DNA of 64,000 nt from Ligula intestinalis (Eukaryota; Platyhelminthes; Cestoda; Diphyllobothriidea; Diphyllobothriidae): contig JAYGXS010000006.1 in NCBI GenBank assembly GCA_036362985.1, positions 14,656,035 through 14,720,034 on the forward strand. The letters are read 5' to 3'. Positions 1 through 13,072 of this stretch are shown one piece after another; positions within the stretch are counted from its first letter, which is position 1, and each line of letters opens with the position of its first letter. The notes below the pieces were generated by a model. The model was not told the origin of the DNA. It did no database searches and worked only from the letters and a program-made list of their open reading frames with translations. The position numbers and the translations under genes are program-made.

Positions 1-3000
1 TGGGCAAGGCTGAGCAAAACGCTGAGCAAAGCTGAGCAAGGCGCGTTTCGTAAAACATAGTGCTCTTTGGATATTTGCAGTTTTGCCGTTATTTTCGTTA
101 TAGCAAAGGGGTTTCGCAAAATGCAGTAGCCAATAATTTTATTAAATTTTAAATAATTCCTGACATCCTATATTAAAAGGCATGTTTAATCTTGCTTGCT
201 AATTGCCTACGATAGTGGATATGACGAGTGGTTATTGCATTATCGACGTACATGGCTGTTTTTTACACGCCGGTGATTCGCCTTCTCCAAGCAGAAAAAA
301 TAAAAGGTCAAAACCACGGGTAAAATGAAGAGCTTTTCAAATAGAGCACGTAGAATAATAGAACGAGTGTAACTTTAAGGGGCCTTTTTTCAATACTCTC
401 ATCCAATATTCATTTTAGGTGTATGTAAAGTACTACAGGTTCCCCACTTCCATCAAATTGGCTTTCTGTTTTATGAAAGATTTGTAGCCCACGTTTCTTT
501 CAGACAAATTGAAAGAACGGTTGATATTGCTGACTCATAAGCAGAAGTGTTACTTTTTTGTATTCGAGCTACTTGTAGGAATAATTTACCTAACAATTCG
601 TACTCCCGAAAGTATAATCAAAAAGTTTTTCGTCCCTCATATAAACGATACATATTTGAAACAAGAATAAAAGAGCTGTATGGGGGGCATTGCAAACCAC
701 AAGCAATCGATTATTGATCGTTTAAGCGAATGTAAAGGGACGGCTATAATAGATCACCTTAAAGACAGGCAATTGATGAGATCATGGTATCGGACGCTCA
801 AAAATGTTTATTATTCACAATGTCTGTGTATTTGGATCCAATATTTAAATTTTCTTGTTTTACTTTTGAGGACAGGCGAAACTGCAATTTATTATAGACA
901 TATAGCCGCGAAAAGAAGGCGGTTCCTAAGTTACTTCCAATTGTCTGGCTGTAGCATCAGTCTGGGATACGGAGACAGGCATAAATTTGCTTTGTCGGCA
1001 GTAAAATGCACGACCCATACGAGTAGTAAAGAAATTAAGTGTGCCACTTGCATAAGCAAAATGCTATGACAGCTAAGAAGTCAAACCAACTGCAAATGTC
1101 CGTAAATGCCTGTAAACTGAAGTTAAAAAACGTTGTAATACGGCAAAAAATTACAGTGTAAAGGCTACCATATTGATGAATGCAAACACGGATAGACGAA
1201 CAAATGGCGTCGGAAAATCATTTTGCCACTGCATGAGCTACACGAGAAATTGTTACTTATTCTGAGTAAAGTTTTAAAAGAATACGTTATTGATCAAGAG
1301 GGAGATAAAATTGAGAAAAGTGATGTTAACACGTGTCCGTGGTCACCGTGATGACCTAAAACAACTATCCCATCCTGTTACGTGCAAAAGAAAAACATTG
1401 CTGTGTCGGAAGTTTTGAAATTTACAATTTGTCTTACTGGTAAATAACAGTATCCACATGTACAGTCAGTAATTTTCAAGGCTTTAGGTCTAAAATTCAA
1501 ACGTGAAGTAACTTAAATGTGGAGAGTCAAAAGCAACTGCTTTGATTTACCAGATTTGTGCTTTATTGGTTAAAGCTAACGTCCACAAAAATGCATATGA
1601 TATATTGATCAATATATGACTTCAAAACGGACGCTTAGCGACGGGAACCTGGCGTCAGTGGGGGGAGCATATTCACTGGCTGTAATGCAGTCTGCCATGG
1701 CCCAAGACGGCAACACCATCAATACACATCACTACACCATCACTTACTACATTTCCTATTTAGTTCTGAAACCTTTTCCTTCCTTTCACCCGTTAGCCAA
1801 CTTGGTTGAAATAGTGATAATCTTCAGGGTTTACGATCGCCACCTTTACCATGTATTTGTGACGCCAGCTGTAAGAGATGCCTGCTCACTCATAAGCGTA
1901 GACACCCGAAAGTCAAAAAGGATGACAAAATATGTCACAGGATGCCATGAAGGGGAAAGGGGTGATGAGGGTGGGCGGTAAGAACAAAATCCCCTTTGAC
2001 GTGAGCGTATGAGGGCAGCCAATAAATATGCCTGCCCGCTAGTCAGTGGTAAGGGGCACACTCCGACGGAGCTGGACTACAAACGAAAATTTTTACACGC
2101 CCACTTTTTTCGCGACGCAATTTCTATACAAATCATGTACATGATTTTACATATATGTATTCTAAGCTATGGAATCTAATATAATGCCATCATAGAATCA
2201 TACTTTAAAATAATTAAAATTCTACTAATGTATATAGTTATTTATCTCAAAAGACTGCATGCAAAATTTTTCAACAAGCGATAAATATGCTAAATAAAAT
2301 CTTACGACATCAGCCATGGTTGGCGATAAATTTCGTTATTTTTAAATTGCGCGCTTAATGTTTTGACCTCAACAGCACTAAAAACTCTGGCTGTGTAAAA
2401 GCAATGAAACTATTCTAGTCATACCAGGCTTATTTACAGTGTAAAAATTCAACAGAACAAATCTTGTTCAGAAGCGTTTCTTTCTTTCCAAAGCATACAC
2501 TTGATTAGTGTAAATTCTATAGTCCATAAAGTATAACAACTCTGGATTTTTGGTAAGACAATAACCCGGCTGTCATTTGGATTACAGATGAATCAAAAAA
2601 TGAACTCAACTACGTGGAATTATTCGCAGATTTTACTTAAGGGAGACAGCACCACTTTAATAAATGAAACAGTGGATTTTTGAGCCGCATTAGACCTTGA
2701 TGTCATCGGGTTGACAAAGCTAGCATATGGCTAGCAATTTCTGGTGACGTGCCGTTTCGTTGGCCATGTGCTAGCATTGTTGACCTGATTTTATCAGGAA
2801 AAGTGGCATTTTTACCTAGACTTTTTGGAGTTTGAAACGCATATTCCAATGGAGAATCGTAATTGTCTACAACATAATCTTAGAAACCTAAACATACTCA
2901 TCTGACATCTTCTTTCCCGTCCAGAATGCAGCATTTAATATGAAAGCCCAGGTATTTGTTGGAAAATTTTTCATCAATTACATTTTTCGTTTCAGCTTCT

Positions 3001-3189
3001 CTTTGCCTTTCATCGCCTTTCAAAACTAGGCTCAAATAATCGGTAAACTTCCAAAGGAAAAAGTACTCGGCGTTATTCTCGCCCTTGACTTTTGGGAAAC
3101 AGAAAAGCATGTTGATCGGGAAATAAAGCCAAAATCGACTCCATTGATAGGATGCGAGTCCGTATTTGCTACTGCTTTTTGATTATGTC
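1..3189. other. No gene recognised
   Basis: AT-rich DNA with stop codons in all frames. The open stretches near 680-1069 and 1616-1981 show no recognisable domain, no splice context and no family resemblance, so I treat them as chance. Nothing else is supported here. Confidence 0.5.
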
Positions 3190-3275
3190 TCTACTGAGTT
3201 ATCCACGACGGATCATGAAAAGTGAGGCGAATAAAAGTATTGTCCCAGCGATCGATTCAGCCTCGTCTCACTCCC
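3190..3275 (+). repeat. Penelope-like 3'-terminal fragment
   Basis: The stretch with ACGACGGATCATGAAAAG followed by AGGCGAATAAA, then TATTGTCCCAGCGATCGA, matches the 3' end of the Penelope-like element near 17447-17500 with few changes. It is an isolated terminal piece with no coding part. The identification rests on similarity inside this window. Confidence 0.55.
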
Positions 3276-4799
3276 ATGATTCTCCGGGGTCCAGATAACA
3301 TGACCAGAAATTCATTCAAGAATATCCTTCATCAACAGAATTACCAGCAGTTTCACTTGTTCACAGGTTGCAAGAATAAATTTGGGTCCAACCTGCTGGC
3401 GGTTTCGTGGATAATCTCACTTCCATTCATTTCCTTCTGAACCAGCTACTCCAGCGAGATGTGGAAATAAAAGGTCCGAAAACGTTTCAGGTAGGGAAGA
3501 AAAATAAGGATACCACAGGAGAGCAGCTATCGTGTCTTTTCGAAATTGTACAGGATAGGAAAGAGCCAATCGGGTGACCATTTCCAAGAAGCCACCCAAA
3601 GTCATTTGCATAAACGGGTGTTTTTCATCCCGACTACTCCCCGGTGGGACGGCTGATATGCTAGGAACTTGTCTCAGAATTAAAATTGAGACAAAAGGAC
3701 ACCAAATGCAACATGCGTATCCTCAGTGGGAATTTACTTCCAAAAATATAACGTTGCCATTTAACCAGCCAGTAATATTAGAGACGACGAAAAGTTGTCA
3801 AATGACGCTGACCTCATCGGGTACCCAGGTACTCGAGAAAACAACAGTTATAAGTCGGTTCTGTCTAGTGTTCTGAGTTTAGAACCCGCAGTTAATAAGG
3901 CAGGACACAAAACGGCAGAGGCCTTTAAGCCAGACTTTCAAGACGATGCAGTCAGGCCAATCAGTCTGACAAAAATAACCAGGAAGCTGGCTGGTGCAAT
4001 TACGGTGATTCTATACAATTGCTCAGAGCCTTCTATCAAAACTCCACCTTATCTAACTATCTCCGGGTTAGATTGCTTTCTTTTTCTACTGTCAGTTCAA
4101 AGAACTGTTACTGAGATTTAAAAAATGCCAAGGTGCAAATTTGCGCTCTTAGTGAGCGGCCACATATGCTGCAAAAATAAGTAGAACAGCATGCAGATTA
4201 TTTTCTTTTTCAGGAGCTAGAATAGAATTCTGATGATAATTCACAGCCAGCGAAACGGGCGTGTTTTAAACTGTACATTTCCATATGACTTCCATCGTTT
4301 CAATACGGGGTGATTTATAGAGAAATCATGGTTTCTGGGAGACATGAGGCAGATAAAGTCCTTTTAAGACTGTGTCCTAAATTCTCGATGGTCCTTCCTC
4401 GGAGTCATGTAGAAAGCTGTTCGGGAAAGGTGAGGAAAATTAAAATATAATATACTCAGTGCTAAAATAAATGCACAGTGTTGTCATGAAAGCAGATGTA
4501 CTAGTCGTTATTGCAGTTATTCCACAGAAAGCTATGTGTAAGCAAAAAATAGAGAGCGTTTAAAAGTGGAGTATCCATGGGGAGGTAAAACCACTGCGGA
4601 CTTTTGATAGATTGGGAGGAGGATTAATAGGAGAGAGACGGAAATATTGAGAAGACTTGAAGTTTTATTAGGGCTAGATTAAAGGCAGATGCGTTTATTC
4701 AGTTTCATAGCCCAAAGAAATGTAATTTCGTTAGTTGTCATCTATTTGAGTAAGAAGTATTTTAGTGTCGGATATATGACTTTTCTTATAAAATGTCAT

Positions 4800-5495
4800 T
4801 AGGCATTTACAATTTTTGAACGGCTGAATTCGTCAGTATATCGAAGAATGGGCGGCAGTATTCAAGATTAGGAAGCAGAAAAATACGCTTAATTCTTAAG
4901 TTAACTTCAGGAATGTAGATATCATAAGAAATGAAGCCGTAGACCTGGACAGTCTTGGTCGTAATTCTATCGCCGTGTGGCGAAAGGCCCAATTTATTGG
5001 TGTAGCCTAAGCCTACTTCCTTCATATTTGAACATTCAACCACTGGTCAACGTTTAAAAATAACTGGTTCTGGTAGCCGTTCTGGTCCAAAACGAATTTA
5101 ACGACATTTAGAATGTGAGAACTCCATTATATACGTTGAACTCCACGCAGAAGTAGCATGCCAGTTCAAATGAACCTGTTGTAAACATCGCTAGACCGTA
5201 GAGTAACGAGTTAATACACGCAGCTGAGTTTATCAGCATTCATAAAAAATTAAAAGGATTTAATTTTCCGTGGTATATTATTTGTATGAAGCAAAGCAAA
5301 AGAGAACCTAGCGCGGTACCTTATGAAACCATTTACAAAGGCGTCTCAGTTGAAAATAATGACCCACTTAGACATTTTAATTTTGATTAGATAGGTAAGA
5401 CCTATTCAATGCATTAAGGAGACTACGAAATCCTACAGCTTCTAGTTTAACTAAAAATCGCCTGTGGGACAGATTATCGAAAGCGTTACGAAGAT
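4800..5495 (-). pseudogene. Decayed LINE reverse transcriptase fragment
   Basis: Read on the minus strand from about 5495, the sequence encodes a reverse transcriptase palm fragment. It has an AFDNLSHRRFLVKLEAVGF stretch (the A motif of non-LTR reverse transcriptases, cf. AFDSVPHxxLLxKL). Lower down comes the C-terminal connection with IFLLPNLEYCRPFFDIL, cf. LEYCxPVWxP in CR1/jockey-type LINEs. Several stops and frame shifts separate these pieces, so it is dead. It is an intergenic relic upstream of NPL4, and its family cannot be fixed. Confidence 0.6.
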
Positions 5496-7970
5496 AAAAA
5501 TACAGAGTGTCCCAAAAAATGTATACATATTTTAAGTTATTGTAAACTTGGAGTTTATTATAATTTTATTATGTAAAAAAAGTAAAAATATTTCAAGTTT
5601 CATTAAATTGTTTTTTTCCTGCATTTTGATTATTGCAACAGCGGCTGAATTCAGAGAAGCCACTGACAATGAATGCATTCGAATACTAAGGGAAGTGTTT
5701 CATATGAAACACCAAGTGGACGCGAGAGAAGCCTTTTGGGTCATATACCACACGCCAAAACACTACTCCAAAAGCTTGCGCAAATAAGTGTAAGCCACAG
5801 CAGAAGCAGTGGCAGTCCGGTTAGCAAAATCCGCTCTATGCTGTCAAAAGGCGCTGGTACAAGCCACCTGCCTCCCTTGGCCGACTGCACGCGGAAATCC
5901 GACACCTCTTGAAGCCTCGTCATCCAAAAACACACAAAATGAAGCCACAGAGAACAGTCAAGCGCAGGCAACGCGGCTGGAATACAGACGTCTACCCGCT
6001 GACCATGATAACATCCCCCATGTCTTCTCTGCACATCGGAACCAATGTCCTATTCACACGGGCACCCACATTCAGGAGACTAGGGAAAACTTAGATGCCT
6101 AATTTCACTCCCCCACCAACTAACCACCTTCCTCCCCCCCCCGACCTGCCGATTATATAAACACTGCAATTTACTGTCCATTTGAATTCCCCATGTCATG
6201 TACCGGCCTGACGATGAATGACCGAAAACGATTGTTTCTCAACACGACTTTTTAATTGTTAAATGGGAATTTTCGAGGAGCAAGAAGATTTACCAGAATT
6301 CAACTGTTTACAGTTCAGTTAAATGGGAATTAATTAAGGCTAAGCGATACCCTTCTACAAATCATCAACAACCACTACCCGCAAAGGAAAAATAACATGG
6401 ATGGCTCACTAGCAACCTATAGACGAAATTAATAGAAAGCATACACTGTGGTGAAAATACTGCAAGAATAAGAAAATCCAATTATGTAACGAGCAGAAGA
6501 CGCAGAGGAAGAAATTCCTGGAAAATTTGAAAGGCCCGTTAACCCAAGCCATCCTCAACCTAATGCGAAAACTATTTTTAACAGGGAAAATCTTGGAATG
6601 GTTAAACAAATTATGATCAAAATGGGCTTCAACTTGGAGGAAACATTATCATAAAAGCCTTTACGTTTTACGGGGGATAAGTTAACGTGGGTGTTTACAG
6701 TGCTGAGAAGGCAGCCAGCAAACGCATTTATCGGACACAGCATCAACCCAATGTGCCTTCTGTGGGTAGTGACTGCAGAGTAGACTGGGAGTCAGGGAGT
6801 GCCAGCTCCTTCTAAACTCCCGGTTATGTAAATACTGGCGTATGTGGCAAATGGACGAGGAGGCTTTGCAAGGAGTGCGTACAGGTTTGCCGGTCCTGTC
6901 AACCACCGCGCCAACCTGATCTCAAGCAACCGGTCAGCTATATGGCGGCCACCTGTGGGTGGTGTTTAAGAGAATGAGGTCGACCCTCAGCGAATTTCTT
7001 TCCTCGCTATAAACAATCTAATGCGTTTGGAGCTACCACGGTGTGCAAAAAGCCGCGGCTTTGAGGGTTGCCAACTGAAGGGATAACTCGGACTGCGCAA
7101 TCAGTCCAGTGCGTGTCCTGTTGATGAGTGACTGAGAAAATGAGAGTCAGGCTGCAATAAACCCTTTTATAATGTGGCCCATATGAAACTCCTGCGTATT
7201 GGAAGGCTGCCCAGCAAGGTGTTGCTGTGATCATATTGGAGTGTTGGCAGCGACAGCCGCCAGTGCTCTCCCCATCTCCGGCCTTCGCAACTTTTGTCTT
7301 TACGCCTGCAATTCTCCTTTTACTTTGATCCAGGTTGATTCGCCGCATTTGCTTCAGCAATTAAATTGCGATTGAAGTTCAAAAGCCCGCAGCATGGTTT
7401 TAAAATAGCAAGTAATTTGATCCTATTTATGGATAAATGTCGGACTGCATTGGTATTGCCAATTTCTACTGACAGCCCCCTCTCAAAGAAAAACTAAGAA
7501 ACTTACAAGTTAACGAGTCTTGGTTGAATGTATTGAAGAAACCCTACGCGCGAAGTACACCAGACTCCACCTCCACCAGGCTAGACAGTTCATCAACGCT
7601 CATCTCACCGTTATCTGGGTCCTGCTTTGAAAATAAAGGATGATGCGTGTTTAAAGATAGATTAAAGTGCGTATTTCATACAAAGTACTGCAGGAAAATT
7701 GACATGCATGATATCTTTGCGCCGTCCGCGTCGAAGTGATGGTTTACGCCGCTTGTGAGGAAGGGACCATTGAAATCCTGCTTCGTCCTATTTCTAAACA
7801 TGTGCTCTCCTGTTGAGGTCTGACATTATTAAAACGTAAAAGTGGCAGAAGATATCGATGTACCTCTAACATCAATCGATATGTAAGACAATGTCGTGTG
7901 ACTGTGCGTTTTACTGCGTTAACATTTGCGCGAACCCAACAAAAGGATATCTTCGTACTTGATCAGGGGG
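5496..7970. other. Upstream region of NPL4; repeats only
   Basis: No gene is recognised. The segment 5880-6240 has a repeat-like character and ends in CTGACGATGAATGACC followed by GAAAACG, a possible degenerate hammerhead-like Penelope end. The stretch near 6990-7330 shares a motif with 21410-21540 (AGTCAGGCTGCAATAA against AATCAGGCTGCAATGA) and belongs to a dispersed repeat. The NPL4 promoter should lie just upstream of 7971, but no TATA or other clear element is visible. Confidence 0.45.
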
Positions 7971-8170
7971 ATGATAATTAGAGTCCAATCTTCTGATGGA
8001 ACAAAGCGTGTAGAAGTTTCCGAGACTGATTATATTTCCACGCTTTTTGAGCGTACTGCTAAAGAATTCCAGTTAAATGGGAATGACGAATGGTTCTTAT
8101 CGCCAACTCGAAACATTTCCGAAGCCTTCAGACGGAAGAGTCAGACTCGAATAAAAACAGCCAAACTCCG
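7971..8170 (+). CDS. NPLOC4: NPL4 exon 1: UBX-like domain
   Basis: The ATG at 7971 opens with MIIRVQSSDGTKRVEV, which matches the beginning of the ubiquitin-like domain that binds the p97 N-domain in animal NPL4 (IIIRVQSPDGxKRI). The block ending in TAKEFQLNG continues the match. The frame is open upstream to about 7926, but there is no ATG there, so 7971 is the best start. The likely donor is GTATTA at 8171, leaving two bases (CG) of a split codon, because reading further reaches TAA at once. Confidence 0.85.
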
Positions 8171-11051
8171 GTATTAATCCCACTTAAGTCGTTTTCATTA
8201 TCGTTGTTTTTAATGCTTTTTAAATTCTGAAAATGGCTGTGAGAGAACTGCAGATATTCGCACAAACTGGTGGCAATTCCCTAGCATTTAGCCACTACAG
8301 TACAACAATAACGTGCTGACAACTGGTGCACTGCCGAAGTAAAAATTCCAGCTGGTGCTGGTTACACGTAATCATGGTCAACCTGACCGGTAGGGAACGC
8401 TTTATCGCGCGACGCCTTGACTACTACGAGTACATTAAAATTTGACAATTCGTGCCGACGTTCAGAGATGTCTGTAGCCTATAAATTATACCAGACCCAG
8501 TGATTTGCTCTTGCGATGCTCCCATAGCTTACTCGCACAGAGTGCATCCGCGAAAGTGTTTGCGTAGTTGATGTGTATGTGCGTGCGTTCAGCCTATGCT
8601 AGCAATGCGTTGTGGCCCCCGGATAATTATGGGTCCGCTGTCAGGTTCAGCCCGTCTGAATGCAATAAACTAAGTCAGCCAATTAGATTACCACAATAGT
8701 GACATTTAACACGAAATATGCGCTAGCGATGTGTTGTTTCCTCATTATCCGGGAAACAAAATGGTTTGCCCACTCCCAATCACGACAGGCCTGCCATACG
8801 TGTTTGATTCTTGTAAGTTTTGATTTCCCCTTTACATTTATGATAACTCAGTATTTCAGAACTGGATAATTGTGTTACAATTTTTCGATTTAGTGACTGA
8901 ATGTTTTGTATCTGTTCGTACGGTGTCCTTTTTCTTATTTTCACAATCGCAGCACGTTAATGAATTCTTCCCTATAAGCATAGTCGAACATCCATGGACA
9001 TCACCTAAATAGGAAGAATTATTGCCGCCCAAAGTGTCAGCGAGAACCCTAAACAAAGAAAAATTCATTCTTTATTTATGTTGCCCAAGCTTTATTTCAT
9101 ATTCATTTTTATAATTCCTTAGACCTATTTCGCAAATTCCAGGCTCTTTCATACATCTTAACTTGCATATTTATAATGCACATACTTATATTTACTACAC
9201 CTGTGTGAAATATTTCCATAGCGAAAAATTTTCTCGCAATATCATTTTACTGAAAAAAACGTGTGATTCATACACGTCAACAGATAACCGTAATCCTGCC
9301 GTATGCTCTTATCTGTTTTTACTGTATGAAAGTACAAGTTCTACTTTTATTTAAATTTCCGGGTCTTAATTTGACAAGTTACTCGTTGACGTGCGCACAT
9401 GTGCTTTGACACTTTACATTAAAACACAGTGTGAAGTAATGTATTGACTGTATTCGCCATTCTTTGATTTTGAGAACTTACTTTTCTCCGACCCGATTGT
9501 GTAAATATAGGCGGCCCCGATAAGCTTTTAACCCGCCACAACCACCCTTTTTTAAACTCCTAGGCTTAGTTTCCAGCAAAACCGAGCGATTCGCATTCGC
9601 CCGAGGAGTCAAAACCCCACAAGACAGCTTACTTTGCGGACGCATCGAAATATATTTTGTAGCGACAGGGTGGCTTGTTAAGCGTCGTTGCAGATTAAAT
9701 GCCTCATGGATTCTTATTTTCCACGACCGTTCGCATTTCAACCAACCTAAACGTAAATCCTGCAGCAAAGGGTTTACCAGATATCCGTTTCTACCATCTT
9801 CACTGGTCTCCCTATTTGACCACTCTGACTTCGCCGACATGGATGTGTTCGGCAAATATGACATCTTTTATCATTTCGTTTACAAGTCAACCCACCACAT
9901 GACCGAGCCATCAGAGTCGATAGTCCTGTCTTAGTTAATGATCTTTTATTGGGGATGCAATTTAAAGGATTATTGGAGAGCAGGCACAGTTAGTCAAGTA
10001 TTTATAAATAGGCTCGTTGACCAGAGTCTGAGGTGAAATTGTATTGACACTGACCTATTTACTTTGTATGGTTTTTTTTTATAGGCGAACACTAAATTCA
10101 GAGGTCAAAGTGAATTTACTGTATGCCCATTGCGCATACACTTTTGCCTTTATAGAAACGTTGACCACAAGGTAGCAGAAACTCCTCGAGACCTTTGTCA
10201 TCTATCTTGCATTAGAAGCTGTTTCCAACTGTCAGGTCTAACGCGATCATCCGTGTTCTAAGATATTATTCTTAGGTTAAGTTTGATTACCTCGGCTATT
10301 TGCATTAATATATCAGATTGCAACCGACAGGAAAACGAGCTCGTGGCTCAAATAGTTAGGGCTTTGAAATCCATCTGAATCGTAAGTTCGCCTAGGAGCA
10401 GCCCTCCTTGACATCTGTTCCATCGCATAAGCGAAGCCTCAGTCACCTAAATCATAACGATTTTGTCATTATTCTAACCGGAATTATTAGTGGCAGCATA
10501 TCAGTGAATGCAAAAACATTGGTTTGCTTCTGAGACTCTTCCCGCGCAATGATAACTTGCTGAACGCACATTGGAGAGGCACACAGAACTCATATTTTAC
10601 TTCAGCGGTCTTGAAATGACTCGCCCGTACAACAAGATCCTTCATATCACAACAGACAGGACGCTATTCTCTCTTTCTTATAATGCAGCCGGGTGACATA
10701 ATTTTATTCTCATATTAGGCGATAGACCCGTTAGCCTCTGAAGCTGCTCTAATAGAGGTCAATTTTCGTGGTAGTTAAACTGACATAGTAAAATTCAGGG
10801 TCAGGATAAAGTTTGGGTCCGTTTCTACAGCTATTAATAGGCATCAGGTTAGTCTTCGGTAGCCGGCTTATGTCAAATTTGAAGGCTATTCTGCTCTCTC
10901 TCTCACCACCAGAGGGAGTTTCAATGCGTCAGTGTATATAAAATAACGCTCTTCCTTGTTCTACCTACTACATTTCATTTCACGGGCGCCTGATTAAGAA
11001 TACCAATTTCTGAAGTTTATTTTAGTAAAATTACTCTTCCTTTTCTTGCAG
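8171..11051 (+). other. NPL4 intron 1
   Basis: About 2.9 kb without recognisable coding sequence. A 128-codon open stretch on the minus strand (9478-9864) has no recognisable domain and is not called. No well-preserved mobile element is evident. Confidence 0.5.
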
Positions 11052-11130
11052 CAATGGCGATATGGTTTATCTTCTCAAAACACCGAAAGCAACCACATCT
11101 GCTGACGACACTGCAAGTGAACACTCTTTC
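11052..11130 (+). CDS. NPLOC4: NPL4 exon 2: end of UBX-like domain
   Basis: It follows a good acceptor (TTTTCTTGCAG). The first base completes the split codon of exon 1 to Arg, then NGDMVYLLKTPKATTSADD follows, matching the HGDLLFLFP strand that ends the UBX-like domain. The donor is uncertain. GTGTTT at 11131 gives phase 0, which exon 3 needs; GTGAAC at 11117 would give phase 1 and require a further small exon. Confidence 0.7.
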
Positions 11131-11567
11131 GTGTTTTATTTGTATTTTTGTTTTCGTCTGCTTTCGCTTTTTTATAATTTGCCCTCATCAGTGACTTCTA
11201 TACTCTTTTATTTATCAGATAAGATATCCGCTGATCTTGGCGCATCTAAATAGCAGTTAAGCTCCTCAGGACTGAGGTTTAAATAATTAAAAGATCAAAA
11301 GACTCGTTAGCAATTGAAAAGTTTACTCTTGCATTTTCTGGTTGGTAATAGCAGTTAATTACCAACTTAGGCTGCTGGTGAACATTCGGGTTCGTGTGCC
11401 GGAAGGTGTGTATTAAGGTAACCATCAGCGTTACCATATTGATGGTGTGACGGGGAACTAAAAAGAACTGTGTGTATTATTTAATGTGCTTTATTTTGTT
11501 TTTAATCGGCTTGTTTCACTTATGTTAATAGTACAAAACAGAAATAAGCTAGCAATATTGGCGCTCG

Positions 11568-11812
11568 TTGATGAACGCTAACCGACCGCTAAAGGAACTC
11601 ACTTGTCCCACTATGCCTTGGGTCTTATTTCTGACAGTAGCCGTAGCGGCTAGTCTTAGTATTGCCGAAAAAGACTAGGGAGACTGGAATGACCATTTCT
11701 GGCTTATCGGATGTCGTCAGCCAGCCGCGGCCTGCCCCAAGTGGTGCACTATCCGAGGCTCGATCTCGCAACCTTTTGAATCAGACTCTAGCTTTCTAAC
11801 CATTAAGCGCTC
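11568..11812 (-). repeat. tRNA-derived SINE, minus orientation
   Basis: Read on the minus strand it begins with a tRNA-like head. It has an A-box-like TAATGGTTAGAAAGC and a B-box-like GGTTGCGAGATCGAGCCT, followed by a unique tail running to 11568. The tail recurs at 14290-14430 and, inverted, at 11822-11965. It cannot be a working tRNA gene because no cloverleaf closes around the two boxes. Confidence 0.55.
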
Positions 11813-11821
11813 CAATGCTCT

Positions 11822-11965
11822 AACTAGCTTGTGGCTCAATGGTTAGAGTGTTAGACTGATCGCAAAGGTCATGAGTTCGAGCCTCGGGTGATCCATAACT
11901 TGACGGCCAATAAGCCAGAAATGGCCATTCTAGTCTCCTTGATCTTTGCGGGCAATACTATCTGA
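11822..11965 (+). repeat. tRNA-derived SINE, plus orientation, inverted partner
   Basis: GCTTGTGGCTCAATGGTTAG (A-box-like) and GGTCATGAGTTCGAGCCT (B-box-like) head a copy of the same SINE that lies in the opposite direction just upstream. The tail stretch with AAGCCAGAAATGGCCATTC repeats the upstream copy. The pair forms an inverted repeat with a very short spacer. Confidence 0.6.
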
Positions 11966-12079
11966 TAACAGTATTCACAACTGCACAAAGACGCCAATTC
12001 TCTACGAGTGCGAGACATAGCACGTATGAATGTATTGGGTGTGATTATTGAACTTCCACCGTTTTACGGCAACACAGTA

Positions 12080-13072
12080 CCGTAGACGCCGTTGATCATG
12101 CAATATTTCGACATATGCGAAGGACTTATACTCTTTCGCTAATCGGAATTGATTCCAGTTGTGACACTGATTATCGTGTAGTGTATTCTGAAGTCATTTC
12201 AGTCATGAGAGGATGCGAGCTTTTTAACGAGCTTAGTTCGGACCACTAGTAAAACGTATCTATTGTAAGAAGTAGCCACTTGAGTACTATGCCTTTTTAT
12301 CATTGATTTTGACTGCCTCTATAAATTCAAATATATTTTATGGAAAACATGCACAAGAAAATTATTTTTTGTACATGCGTGGTATAAAATTACGCGTTCT
12401 TTAAATTTTCTCCTTAAAGAAAACGTAGCTTTCGGTTTTATAAAAGTTGCCTAATTGCCGAACAATTTTCTAAACGAGTGAATGCTACACTCGAATTCAA
12501 GGTTTAAACACTGCGCACTGTGTGCATCCTGTTTCAGGAAATGTACATTTTCGTTTACAGGTTGAGGAAGATGTCACCTAGTAGTCATGAAATACTGAAA
12601 TAGATTTGAAATCTATTTTTTTGCTGTATAGGCAGCACTGATAAATTGACGGATACGATTTATTATGGATGAAGACCTAACAATCGTAAAAAAGCTCATA
12701 ATTAGCAACTAATTTAGAACCGAAAGCTACCCTTTCTGTGAGTATAAAATTTAAAGAATGTGTTATTTGCTATCAAACGTACAAAAATAATTTTCTTGTG
12801 CATGTTTTTCATAAAATACATTTGCATTTATAGAGGCAGTCAAAATCAATGATAAAAAGGCATATTACTAAAGTGGCTACTTCTTACAATAGATACGTTT
12901 TACTAGTGGTCAGAACTAAGCTCGTTAAAAAGCTCGCATCCTCTCATGACTGAAATGACTTCAGAATACACTACACGATAATCAGTGTCACAACTGGAGT
13001 CAATTCCGATTAGCGAAAGAGTATTAGTCTTTCGCATATGTCGAAATATTGCATGATCAACGGCGTCTACTG
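12080..13072. mobile_element. Palindromic pogo/Tigger-like non-autonomous element
   Basis: The element is flanked by TA on both sides (12078-12079 and 13073-13074). It begins CCGTAGACGCC and ends GGCGTCTACTG, the CAGT-type ends of Tc1/mariner-pogo elements. The inverted repeat is not confined to the tips: the arms pair for roughly 400 bp each, for example CATATGCGAAGGACTTATAC against its complement near 13025. About 200 bp remain unpaired in the middle. No transposase is encoded. A second copy lies at 33412-34266 and a terminal fragment at 38402-38480. Confidence 0.75.

Noticed and set aside
680..1069. 129-codon open frame on the plus strand
   Set aside because: No recognisable domain, no splice or promoter context, and composition like surrounding AT-rich DNA.
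1600..1617. Perfect 18-bp palindrome ATATATTGATCAATATAT
   Set aside because: AT-rich palindromes of this length are expected by chance in such DNA, and nothing around it suggests a function.
3795..4121. Plus-strand open frame with VRPISLTKITRKLAGAI, reminiscent of a reverse transcriptase block
   Set aside because: Only one short motif-like stretch matches and no further polymerase motifs follow in any frame.
7926..7970. Upstream extension of NPL4 exon 1
   Set aside because: The frame is open but begins at a non-ATG codon, and family similarity starts at the ATG at 7971.
9478..9864. 128-codon minus-strand open frame
   Set aside because: No family resemblance, and it lies in an NPL4 intron without transposon ends.
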